Shown here in pieces: positions 34,175 through 44,565 of a stretch of DNA of 64,000 nt. How positions within the stretch are numbered: position 1 is the stretch's first letter; every line of letters starts with the position of its first letter. The stretch is taken from positions 6,420,121 through 6,484,120 of the forward strand of contig NC_087389.1 in NCBI RefSeq assembly GCF_963675165.1, written 5' to 3'. Source of the DNA: Halichondria panicea (taxonomy: Eukaryota > Porifera > Demospongiae > Suberitida > Halichondriidae). The position numbers and the translations under genes were made by a program. Below the pieces are notes generated by a model. It was not told the DNA's origin. It ran no database searches and saw only the letters and a list, made by a program, of their open reading frames with translations.

Positions 34175-36978
34175 ATGGCAGAAAGTTTCCAAGCTGTATA
34201 CAACCTGCTAGGCAACAGTGAAAAGAAGAAAGGTGGATCCACAGTTGTTCCAGAAGACTTCTTCTGGGATCAATTCATCAAGTACATCAGCTCAATCATT
34301 CTTGCTCTGACTGTGCTCAATGTGACAGTGGAATTCCTAAGAGGAGGTGGAATATTCTGTTTCCCTCCCTCTGACAATGTAGCGATTGAAAATAAAAATT
34401 TGCAAGGAAAGATGATATATCAGTTTGGACCAGGTCAAACAAACTACATCAACAATTACTGTGCAAGGATGATTTCGAAGACAGAATATTTTCCTATTTA
34501 CATTCTCATCCATGGTATTTTTCTGATTCTTCCTCACTATGTTTGGACTTCCATCCACAGAGGAGATTTTAGAAGTTTCTTTTCTGTCGTGAACAAGCTG
34601 GATCACCTGAGGGATGAATATGGAGAATACGATTCTAATAAATTTGATCTTGTCACCAGGCTGGAGCAAGAGTACAGTGGACAAGGAATCTTCTTTAGTT
34701 ATATTTTTAAGTTGCTATGTCAGCTTGCAGTATGCATTGGGTCCTTGGCAGTGACTTCTTTTTTATTTCTTGACTGTGAACTAGCATTCAGTTTCTGTTG
34801 CCCGGATGTGGAGATTTGCGTTACTCCAGAGGCAAGTAACATAACCTGCTCTATAAATATCACCGATCAAATTCCTAAAGGTTGGCCATTGACCATTAAC
34901 GTTCCTTGTATATACACTAGTTTAAGAATACTTAATCTGGTACGATATGCTGATGTCGGTCTCTTGATGATTGCTACACTATTGGTTATCGTTGGTTTGG
35001 TTTGGTGTTGTGTTAGGCATATAATATACAGAACAACTGGGGCACAAAGATATTGCCAAGTTCTCCTTTCACAGCTGCCTCAACCCAAAATTTCACAACT
35101 TTCCATCCTCAATTTACTGGCCTTCATATAGGTGGTGCCAAAGTGGTCCTGATGATTCTCTTTTGGATCTGTCGGCTTTGCTAGAGTTCTAGCAAGGCCA
35201 TTTAAAAAGGTAAGTGTCTAGCGTGACTTGAGGTATATGTAGGTGCATGAGTACTTTTCTGTATCGATATATATAATCATATGTATATAAACTAGTGGGC
35301 TTCTGCACCACATAATTATATTGAAACCTTGTGTGCCCAGCTGCATTTGCCTTGCAAGGGTTTCCCCGTCATCATTGCCTCTGCCTCATACTTGGGCTGG
35401 CTGATTGTACGGCTTCCATGCAGAGCCTTATGGATTCTTTTACCCTCTTTTCATTACGTGCAGTGAGGATGAAATCATGCAGTTTCTGAAAAGCGGTTTC
35501 TATAATTGGCATAATTATAATTATAGATATAATTATATACATGCATGGGAAGTATAGCATGTATATATAGCATGCATGAGAAAAGTGCCTCAGATGAGGT
35601 ATGCATGCACTCTACAGGACTTATGCACTCTACAGGACTTATACCTGCAACTTACATAATTATATATATCCGTTAGACGTTGTCAATCAACATTGTATTG
35701 TATTGTATAGTCAAGCCTCGAGGGCAAGGTTTGCGCATGCATGCGCACTGAGTTAGACACTATAGTCTGTTTTATCGGTGTCCATGTGATTTAGAAGCCC
35801 TCAGCCACTTGTAGTACACTCGCTATATGCTCGGGATACTAAACCAGTACCTTTGGGAATCTATAAATCCCCAGTGTCTAACTATTATCAGGAGCACATC
35901 TTACTATGCATATAGTATTGCGGACTCAATATCGTCCATTAATTAATCACATTTCCTTGTTTATAATGTGCCAAGTGCTCTGTGTGAGGCTTATTAACGC
36001 CATTTGATATAATATTTATAATAGTGAATATCATTAAGTATACAGTGAATAATGTTTGCAGCAATGCGATAACAGCTGCACCTCTGAGAATAGCAAGACC
36101 TATAGTGGTAGGTATAGACCCATGCATGCATGGTTTGCGGTTTGTATGGCAGGAAGATACATAATCCGCGTATAGTATAATCTTCTCATGTGCTCCTGGT
36201 ATTATTATTTGTTGCCTATCAAGTACAAAAATAATTATACACAACCAAGCCAATTATTTTTTGATTCCTTCTTTAGGTCGTCTCTTTGGATTTTAGTAGT
36301 GTGATGTTGGGGACATAACTGAAATTGATCACTTTTACGAAGCGTTGAGGCTCCCTGATAACTGTTTCGCCAAAAACACAGACAAAATTGAATTGGTAAG
36401 TATAAATATAGACATACGTAATTATAATTATTATTTTCTGATAAATTAAGGTAAAAAAGAAAATGGACGAAGTGATTGACAGTACACACATTGACTTTGT
36501 TGTTGTTGGGCCACTAATAAAGGCATCACCAAGGAGGGTGATAGGTAAATTAATAACATCACACACTTTAATTGTACGTATAATTTTACGCACATGCAGT
36601 GAAACTGCTCCTAAGTCATCTATTCCCTGATAACTACATGTACGAGCGTAAGAACACATGTCTGCTCATTATTCGTCCTGTGAAGGTTGGCTCAAAGAAG
36701 CTCCTCACCAATCAGTTTCGCCTCTATGAACCCCCTAAACAGTACGTTAGTAGCCAATCACAATCAATTTTGTCATTTGGAATGCATTGTTTGCAGGCAG
36801 TTTGAATCAGTCGCGCGCCTTGTCACAATTGACAGATAAATTTGGAAAAGAGCAACGTATACGCACAGTCATAATCAACAACATTTCCTGTGTATTTGAG
36901 TTTGCAGTCTATAAGTACATTCTTAATCAGGAAACTAGCTATGCCGAAGCGGACCTAATTGATGTTTGGACTTCCTGA
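34175..36978 (+). pseudogene. LRRC8/pannexin-like channel gene, copy 1 (decayed)
   Basis: The first exon opens MAESFQAVYNLLGNSEKKKG and encodes all four predicted membrane segments, closely matching intact copy 3. At about 35020 a 7-bp insertion after the fourth membrane segment shifts the frame, giving a stop at 35131. At about 35140-35210 a deletion fuses the later part of exon 1 to sequence equivalent to copy 3 exon 4, removing exons 2-3. A 2-bp change in the exon equivalent to copy 3 exon 5 (about 36300) shifts the frame again. The last-exon equivalent (36797 onward) hits a stop. The start, promoter and pore region are intact, so a truncated 318-aa pore-only product remains conceivable. 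Exon equivalents: about 36276-36397, 36454-36545, 36600-36740, 36798-36978. Confidence 0.8.
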
Positions 36979-38686
36979 CTATATAGTGTAGCAGTAAGTA
37001 TATGTACCAATGCAGATACTTCTATATAGATATAGTACTTACGCTTTATTACTTTGTGTCTATAGTGTATTGACTGAACTCGTGTATTATATATGTTTTG
37101 TAGGAGGGAGAAGTACATTGTGTTGTCTCACCTTTTAACCTGCTGCGCATGCGCACGGACGTCTAAAGCCAAATGTTTACACTTAGCCTCGAGACCAGGC
37201 CGAATTTAATTGAACTTCGACCTCATTCCACGTGTGTTTGGTACGATCTTAATAAGTCAGTTCTCTGAGTCACTGTACTATCCAAGAGATTGCATGGCGG
37301 AACATAACTATGTTTGAATAAGATTTGCCATGGCGACCAGTATACCTTCCACACTCGCTAGACTACTTAGACTATATATACCGAGTCTTACAAAGATTTG
37401 CTTTGAACATTAAATATTGTGTACATGATGTTGACTTTTACTGCTTGCATACATGTGCTTCATAATCCATTAAAACAATACCACATTAATCTTTGTCACT
37501 CTCAATTATATAAGCCGAAACAATGGAAAGCAGATCATTACCCACTATTTGAGTTTCCCTGTGATTGCATGCAGCAAAATTAAAACTGTTCATCATGATA
37601 AATGTGTGTATGAAAGCTATAGCTATGTAGTTTTATGTTAAGTAGCATTGGAACCTCCACCGAGGCATCAGCACCCGCAGTGCTTTCATTAGTCTAAGAT
37701 CTATATAGGTGCAGTAGAGGTTTGAGATAGTACACGTTACTATGTCAGTCTGGTGTGAGGGAGCATAGAGCTATTCTACAGTATTGTGTATTTTGTATTT
37801 AAGTAGGAGTACTGTGCATGATGAGATATCTGATTAAGTGTTTACCTCCCTCCCCGGCTTCGTGACAATTTGGTGGCTTTGTGACACTATATATAGCCTA
37901 TTATATAGCTAGTTTATATCAGTAGGTTAATTACATGTACTTTGGAATGGCAGTGCGTTTGCATGTTAATGCATGTGCTGTGGAATGTTGTTCACTCGAC
38001 ATGTTTAAACTAAACGTGCCACACCAAGAAACTGACTGCAAGGATGGACAGATGGCATATTAATTTTAGCCTTTTCTGTTTATATATCAAAATCCATGCT
38101 GTAGGCCTATACGTGCGTGATGAACATTCTCTATTTGAAAGGGTGTACTATTTACACATTTCACTTCACTTTGTCCAAGTGAGTACACTGGTACAGTAAC
38201 ATGGTAGACGTGGATAAACAATGCAGTAAGTACACTACAGTACTACAGTACTACAGAGAAATGTATGGATCGGCAATGTAAGCCATCTTTGGCTTCACCC
38301 TCAGCCCCTCGGAGGTAAATTTTGATGTAGTGGACAATCCTGTTTTAATACGGTAAAACTGGCTGTGTGTGTGTGTGTGTATATTTCCAGCTGTTACTGT
38401 ATTAACTGCTCAACGGTTGCAATGCGACGACTAAACTCTCGGACTAAACTAACATTTAGCCTTGAATCTGTATAATTCAATCCGTTGTATGACGACCATT
38501 ACCAGAGTAAATATTTATCTACAGGAATTAATGCGATTAATGCGCATGCGCATAACAAGCGCTTTATTCTGCCCCCACTTTGCCCTTCATGTTTCGTCAT
38601 TAAAAAAAAAAAGCTCTGTGACGGTGAAGCTCTAAAAATTCCATCACGCATCACAGTGCACTATAGCTTGCTGACAGGCTGAAAAC
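36979..38686. other. Intergenic between channel copies 1 and 2
   Basis: No gene. Includes a TGCGCATGCGCA palindrome at 37144, a TAGCCTCGAGACCAGGCCGA element end at about 37191, the dispersed repeat at about 37500-37700, partial 60-bp repeat units at about 38195-38262 (GTAACATGGTAGACGTGGAT) and the copy 2 promoter palindrome at 38541-38552. Confidence 0.6.
37500..37700. repeat. Dispersed repeat (relative of 3171-3352 and 47575-47785)
   Basis: Shares GATCATTACCCACTATTTGA, the GCATGCAGCAAAATTAAAA block and the ACCGAGGCATCAGCACCCG block with the copy after channel copy 3, at the same relative place downstream of the gene. It was probably duplicated together with the gene. Confidence 0.55.
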
Positions 38687-39942
38687 ATGGCAGAAAGTTT
38701 CCAAACTCTGAACAACCTGCTAGACAACAGTGAAAAGAAGAAAGGTGAAGACTTTTTCAGGGATCAATTCATCAAGTACATCAGCTCAACCATGTGCTCA
38801 ATGTGACAGTGGAATTCCTCAGAGGAGGTGGAATATTTTGTTTTCCTCCCTCTGACAATTTAGCGATTGAGAATCAAAACTTGCAAGGGGATGACGTATA
38901 TGAATTTGGACCAGGTCAAACAAACTACATCAACAATTACTGTGCAAGGATCATTTTGAAGACAGAATATTTTCCTATTTACATTCTCATCCATGGTATT
39001 TCTCTGATTCTTCCTCACTATGTTTGGACTTCCATCCACAGAGGAGATTTTAGAAGTTTCTTTTCTGTCGTGAACAAGCTGGATCACCTGAGGGACGAAT
39101 CTGGAGAATACGATTCTAATAAATTTGATCTTGTCACCAGGCTGGAGGAAGCGTACAGTGGACAAGGAATCTTCTTTGGTTACATTCTTAAGTTGGTATG
39201 TCAGCTTGCAGTGTGCATTGGGTCCTTGGCTTTCACTGCTTTGTTCTTTCTTGACTGTGAACTAGCATTCAGTTTCTGTTGCCCGGATGTGAACATTTGC
39301 ATTACTCCAGAGGCAAATAACATAACTTGTTCTCGAAATATCACCGGTCAAATTCCTGAAGGTTGGCCATTGACCATTAACGTTCCTTGTATATACACTA
39401 GTTTAAGAATACTTAATCTGGTACGATATGCTGATCTCGGTCTCTTGGTGATTGCTACACTATTGGTTATCGTTGGTTTGATTTGGTGTTGTTTTAGGCA
39501 CACAGAACAACTGGGGCACGAAGATATTGCCAAGTTCTCCTTTCATAGCTGCCTCAACCCAGAATTTCACAGCTTTCCATCAGTAATTTACTGGCCTTCA
39601 TGGTGCCAATGTTTTGAAAAAACTTGGCTAAGAAGGCTATGTTTTATATTCACGCACTATCCTGAGCTGCACCTGATGCATTTGATGAGGCTAGGATTGA
39701 AAATGATATGAATTTTCTTGTCTTAATGCTTTTTCGTGCTGATACTGCCCATGGACAAATCTTCAAAAGCATACAAGTGAGTACCAACCGGTATATATAT
39801 TGTAGATAATAAACACGCTAACAGCTGTATAAATTATACGCATACAATAATTATAGCATACACATGCAGATAAGCAAGCACTTGAAAGCTCTCATTGGAA
39901 GAGATAACCAGCAACTACATTTATTCTCTGAAGTTTTGCCAG
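38687..39942 (+). pseudogene. LRRC8/pannexin-like channel gene, copy 2 (decayed and 3'-truncated)
   Basis: Starts MAESFQTLNNLLDNSEKKKG. It lacks 21 bp present in copies 1 and 3 after this (in frame), then a 14-bp deletion in the first membrane segment (about 38793) shifts the frame and gives an immediate stop. From 38794 the frame is open again for the rest of exon 1, with high identity to copy 3. A 1-bp deletion near 39693 (GAGGCTAGG versus GAGGCCTAGG in copy 3) shifts it once more. An exon 2 equivalent (ISKHLKALIGRDNQQLHLF) is at about 39869-39942. Exons 3-8 are absent: retroelement sequence begins about 80 bp further on. Confidence 0.85.
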
Positions 39943-40025
39943 GTATAATTAAACGTACTGGGCCCTGTGGCAGAAAGTACAAGTGGTGTGAAGGTGGCAT
40001 GTTCGATCTCTTTTATTCTTTGTTC

Positions 40026-40964
40026 CTAGGCCCGCTTTTTGATCCTTTCATGCTTTCTGTATGCGGAGGAGAGTTGGGTATGTCTGTTGGACGGGGCCAA
40101 GGGGTTAAATACTCTAACGTCAAAGTAAGTTCTTTCAAATGTTCCTCCCCAAAAACCGTTGGCTGCTATATCTAGCCGTGCTCCATCCTGGCGGTTGGCT
40201 GATCTGAGGCACCTCTCAGAGCTTCCTGTGACACAGGTTGTAATTCCGGCTCTGTACAAACATTATTGCACACTTCTGTTAGGAGGGTGGCTGTTAGGTC
40301 CCTGATCTCGTTGTGCCTGATTGAGGGGAATCCTCCCCTAGCACAGGACATGGCATGTTCCACTGATAAGTTTTTCCACATTCACATTTTAGGGGCATGT
40401 CTGCTGGAGTCCAGCCATATCTGAGGGCTAGGGCATCTTGAAAAGCGCCCTTGTGGAGTGCAAAACCGTGTTCCACCAATGGTATGGCAGTGAGCCATGT
40501 TGATGCTCCCTTCTCTTTTGCGAAATCCATCGCTCTCCTTAGTGGGTCCGGCAAGGCCTCCGAGATCCTATTCGCTTCAGCAAGGCTATTTGCTTGATTT
40601 TGTTGATGAACTTGTCTCTTGGATTCCAGCTGCTTCGAAACAATGGTGGGGCCATAGTTAGCTGAGAGAGGATGTGGTCACAGAGAGTCGACGTGACTAG
40701 AAGGGATGATGCTATCTTATAAGCCGCTGTTCTTGATGGAATGTCTATCCCAAGGCCACCAAGCCTTGCTGGTAGAGCAAACAATGTGCACTGTAGGTCA
40801 TTTGGTGGTGGTCTTCCTGTCAGTGCTGGAAGATCTGAGCTAAGCGCATTGTCAATAGGCTTCAGCAGGGGGCCTATATCAGGGGTGGTGCGACTCAGGT
40901 AGGTCCATTTGCTCATCAGACCATGGGTGACAGCAGAAAAGGCTGCATGAGGTTGTAAGTACAC
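40026..40964 (-). mobile_element. Retroelement remnant: C-terminal part of a reverse-transcriptase-type polyprotein
   Basis: Read on the minus strand across several frames: ARLGGLGIDIPSRTAAYK, then WNPRDKFINKIKQIA, ALRYGWTPADMPLKC and HAMSCARGGFPSIRHNEIRD, then GARLDIAANGFWGG and YFDVRVFNPLAPSN. This ordered set (CxC...H...C zinc-knuckle-like block, RHNEIRD, DVRVFNP) is the C-terminal region of a retroelement ORF common in cnidarian and sponge genomes. Frame changes show it is dead. The catalytic RT core is missing, so it is 5'-truncated. Confidence 0.75.
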
Positions 40965-41021
40965 TACACGTCTACAGTACTACGGTAACATGGTGACCTC
41001 CTTCACCGGCCTTTGAAAGAA

Positions 41022-42212
41022 GGCCTGCTATCGACTGCTTGCGCATGCGCCAAATTATTGGATTTTCCCCCGTAAATATTCCTATAATACTGGATACATC
41101 AGAGAAAATATCCTAAAAGTCATACACAGAGCTATATAGCTAGCTAGCTAGAGACAGAGCTGTGTAGGTTTGTTGTACTGCTATTTTCTTCTGATAGAAT
41201 CAGTAGCAGTAGTATAGTAGACTTTCACCAAAGTTAGTGTTAAATGGGCGTGGCCTGTCCATATAGAGGTTATGCAGATCCGCCCACTTCCGGCCAAAAA
41301 GGGGTGTGGCCACATAAAAACTCTTGGAAAAGAGGCGTGGTTACATATGTCCGCCATTTTGAGTGGCAAAAAGTACCTTGATACATAGGCTAAATGCTAA
41401 AAGTTGAGCTACGGTTAGAGCTGCTACACTGTTGGTAATGCAATCAGACACTCTAAAGGATCAAGACTATCATTGTATTGCTTTCTTCTATATCTAGAAT
41501 GCCATAGTTGATGGGTAGCTGCAGTCAAGAGAAAGAATGGGGAGCACAAAAGTTTCAAAACTACCGTTTTGTTATTCACTCTATCACAGGCAGAAAGAGT
41601 CAAGACGTTCTCTCTCCAGAGATACTGAACATAAACATGATATAGAAACAGAAATCAGTGCAATAAACAAACATTTTCATGTGTGTGCAGCTCTATAAAT
41701 CTACAATTCAGTCAATTGGTTTGCATGATTTATCCATTGTCTTGTTGCTTATGCTCCTTTTCTTGACATGATAGCTTTATAGCACCCTATTCTAGTTCTT
41801 GAAAGTAGTTGGAGACTCTCCCTGCATCACACTCAGCCATAGTAGAGCTGCAAACTTTTGCAAATAACATTGTACTGCTTGCCACTCGTGCTTTTTGCCA
41901 CTAAAAATGGCGGACGTATGTAACCACGCCCCCTAATTAATGAGTTTTAGGGAGTTTTGGCCGGAAGTGGGCGGATCTGCATAACCTCTATAGGCTCTTA
42001 TATCAGCCGTCACTCCTTTCAGACGATCGTCATCCACACTGTTGCAGGCTGTGAGTCTTTTGTTAACATAGCAGGCTAAGGGTAGCTATCAGAGAATGCT
42101 ATCCGATGGGCTAGAAACCTTCAATCGAACTTTCTATCTACTTCCTTCAATCCACTTCCTTTCGTTGTGATGTCATAGTTTTACTGGATATTAGCGCATG
42201 CGCAAGCAGTCG
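41022..42212. repeat. Nested inverted-repeat element
   Basis: The outer ends TATCGACTGCTTGCGCATGCG (41030-41049) and CGCATGCGCAAGCAGTCGATA (about 42196-42215) are inverted. Inside, 41261-41372 and 41891-41993 are a second inverted pair of about 105 bp. They share AGAGGTTATGCAGATCCGCC, CACTTCCGGCCAAAA and CATATGTCCGCCATTTT in inverse order. No open frame is convincing. The central 41380-41885 has no recognised content. It looks like a non-autonomous DNA element. Confidence 0.65.
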
Positions 42213-42221
42213 ATACCAGGC

Positions 42222-42367
42222 TAGCCTCGATTCCAGGCCGCTTGAACAAGGCGGCCTGGTATACTAACTTACTATATGTTTGTTCTTCATATCTTTACCT
42301 TACTTAGATTTAGATTTATATCTGTCTACCCGTTTGTACTTACCTTAACTACTTTCGCCATAAAGGC

Positions 42368-42400
<33 letters not shown>

Positions 42401-43119
42401 GTATACCTTGTATGCGCATGCGCGAAATAATTGACAACAATTTCATCATACAAATTGTAAAAAACCGGACAAAGTTACAAAAGGGAATAATACGTATGAC
42501 AATGTGACCACAATGGCAGCTTTCAGAGACACTAATCAAAGTAGAATTATGCTGCAGCAGTGTTGCTTCTTCTAGCTCTGTTTATCAAAGAGACAGTTTA
42601 AGAAAGCCTCCCAGACAGCTAGAGCTGGCAGCTAGGAAGAGTGGTGGACTCTTTACTACATCAGTAGATCTTGAGTGAATAACTTCCTGAGTGTCGAGTT
42701 AAAGCTTATTAAAAGCTTTCAGGAGTAATCATTAGCTTCTTTATCTTCAGCAATGACTTCTTGTCGAACATAAAGGCAAGATTTAGTAGCAGAACACTTG
42801 CTTGGTCTATATTACCACAGCCTCATCAGGGGACCCACAGGAACACATCATGCCTTTCCTATAACATCTGTAGCCTTACAGTGTAGGGTGTCGTTAAGTA
42901 GAGACTTGGCTTGATACAATAAAGGGCGTAAGAACTCAGTCATCTTTGCACAATACTTCTATGTAACCGACTGTAAAATCAGAATACAAATAGTATACGG
43001 TTTATTTTACTGACAGTATCCACAAATACACGGATTACCCCCTTTTTGGGGTAATGTACACGCATGCGCATACAAGGTATACCAGGCCGCCTTATTCAAG
43101 CGGCCTGGAATCGAGGCTA
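42222..43119. mobile_element. 898-bp TAGCCTCGA element with 9-bp target duplication
   Basis: Starts TAGCCTCGATTCCAGGCCGC and ends GCGGCCTGGAATCGAGGCTA. It is flanked by the 9-mer ATACCAGGC at 42213-42221 and 43120-43128. The ends form inverted repeats over about 45 bp and continue as TGTATGCGCATGCGC (42411) versus GCATGCGCATACAAGG (43053). The interior has no coding frame. This is the longest member of the family in the window. Confidence 0.8.
42265..42396 (+). mobile_element. Poly(A)-tailed insertion inside the 898-bp element
   Basis: 132 bp ending in a run of 28 A, flanked by the direct repeat CCTGGTATAC (42255-42264 and 42397-42406). A 3' poly(A) tail and a 10-bp target duplication are signatures of LINE-mediated insertion. 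It interrupts the left arm of the surrounding element. The 104-bp body is not recognised as a tRNA- or 5S-derived SINE. Confidence 0.75.
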
Positions 43120-43177
43120 ATACCAGGCCCACTTCCCTAGTGAGAAGTGCGGCCTGGGATCGAGGCTACGTGAGGTA

Positions 43178-43191
43178 TAGCCTCGAGGCTA
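43178..43191. mobile_element. 14-bp minimal TAGCCTCGA element
   Basis: The palindrome TAGCCTCGAGGCTA is flanked by CGTGAGGTA (43169-43177) and GGTGAGGTA (43192-43200), 8 of 9 identical. It looks like two element termini joined with nothing between them. Interpretation as an insertion is inferred from the matching flanks. Confidence 0.6.
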
Positions 43192-43387
43192 GGTGAGGTA
43201 TGGATAAACATTTTTTTCTTTTTTAATACTGATGAATATATATACTGAAGTCAAAGGTGAGACAAAAAGCAATGTAAATAAAGCAGATACTAAGTAAATT
43301 AAGAAAAATATTAGTGTGAGTGGTTCAGTCATTGTTGCTGGGGGACGTTGCCCTCCCAGCAGGCTAGGGAGATGTCGATATTCTCTC

Positions 43388-44045
43388 TTATTGGGTGGTG
43401 TTTTGATGATCGGCTTCCCTGATGCACATTATGGCACTTCTGAGGATGGAAAAGGAGAGTTTGCATCGAAGCCAGCCCATTATTATGCCGTGATATGGCA
43501 TTTCTCGTTTTTGGGCTAACATGTCAGCAAGTCTTTTGTAAAAGGTCTGTCCTTCTCTTCCCATGCCTCCGGTGGTTGATATTACCAGCGGGATGAAGAC
43601 ACCGTGTTCTATTTCTTTGGCCGTATGCTCATTTCTTTTCATCTTCATGTTTTTTGTAAGCCGTGGAGAGCCTTCCCGATCTGTTACTTGGAGCATTTAG
43701 GTGAAAGACCCTGACATTAAAGTAAGTGTCTTGTCTAGCAGTCCAGAAGCCTCTTGCGCGTATGTCCAATCTTGCACCATCGGTTGCATTCGCTGAGGCC
43801 AGGTGAAGAGTTTCTCCAGATAGGGGTTGGAGGTTGGGTTCTGTGGCCACGTTTGAGCACACCTCGGTGAGCAGGTAAGCCGTCGTATCTCTGATCTCAT
43901 TGTGGCGTATGGTTGGGTGCATGTGGCAGGTCATTGCATGGTCAATTTGAAATGCCTTACCACAGTTGCACAGCCTTGGTGTATTTGGTAGTACCCATCC
44001 ATATCTTAGGCACACTGCATCTCTAAATTCCCTAAGTTTATGCAC
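43388..44045 (-). mobile_element. Second retroelement C-terminal remnant
   Basis: Minus-strand protein in two frames. First frame: VCLRYGWVLPNTPRLCNCGK, DHAMTCHMHPTIRHNEIRD, GARLDIRARGFW, YFNVRVFHLNAPSNR. After a frame change: TTGGMGREGQTFYKRLADML and LSFSILRSAIMCIR to a stop. Same family as 40026-40964 but a different stretch of it. The frameshift and 5' truncation show it is inactive. Confidence 0.8.
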
Positions 44046-44236
44046 TATACACGTCTACAGTACTGCAGTAACATGGTAGGCATGGATAAACAATGCAGTA
44101 AGAACACTACACGTCTACAGTACTACAGTAACATGGTAGGAATGGATAAACAATGCAGTAAGAACACTACACGTCTACAGTACTACAGTAACATGGTAGG
44201 CATGGATAAACAATGCAGTAAGAACACTACTGTACT
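44044..44236. repeat. 60-bp tandem repeat upstream of channel copy 3
   Basis: A little over three direct copies of a 60-bp unit containing ACACGTCTACAGTACTACAG, TAACATGGTAGG and ATGGATAAACAATGCAGTAAG. Single units or pieces occur at 38195-38262 and 40968-41000, i.e. before copy 2 and at the edge of the first retroelement remnant. Confidence 0.9.
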
Positions 44237-44437
44237 ACAGATCTATACATTAGAAATGTACAGATCGGCAATGTAAATGCATTCCAGCTGTATTAGCTGC
44301 TCAACGGTTGCAGTGGACTAACTAACAGCTTTAGCCTTGAATCCAATTAAAATACGTAATTCAATCCGTTGTATGACAACCATTACCCAGAGTAATCCAG
44401 TAATCCCACAGGAATTAATGCGCATCATGCGTATAAC

Positions 44438-44476
44438 CAACCTCGATTCCAGGCCGCAGGGAAAAGCGCGAGGCTA
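44438..44476. mobile_element. 39-bp TAGCCTCGA-family insertion in the copy 3 promoter
   Basis: CCTCGATTCCAGGCCGC...GCGAGGCTA is inserted between two copies of GCGTATAAC (44429-44437 and 44477-44485). Copies 1 and 2 show the uninterrupted site (GCGCACAACAAGCGC and GCGCATAACAAGCGC). This is a direct comparison of filled and empty sites within one window. Confidence 0.85.
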
Positions 44477-44565
44477 GCGTATAACAAGCGCTGTGACGGT
44501 GAAGCTCTAAAAATGCATCACGCATCACAGTGCTGGACTACAGCAGGTTGCTGACAGGCTGAAAC

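Noticed and set aside
34175-35131. Calling channel copy 1 an intact shorter gene
   Set aside because: Comparison with copy 3 shows a 7-bp insertion, a fused deletion and further frameshifts; a pseudogene call fits better, although a truncated product is not excluded.
40026-44045. Full-length retrotransposon across the region
   Set aside because: The two remnants overlap the same C-terminal part, each is 5'-truncated and frameshifted, and DNA elements lie between them.
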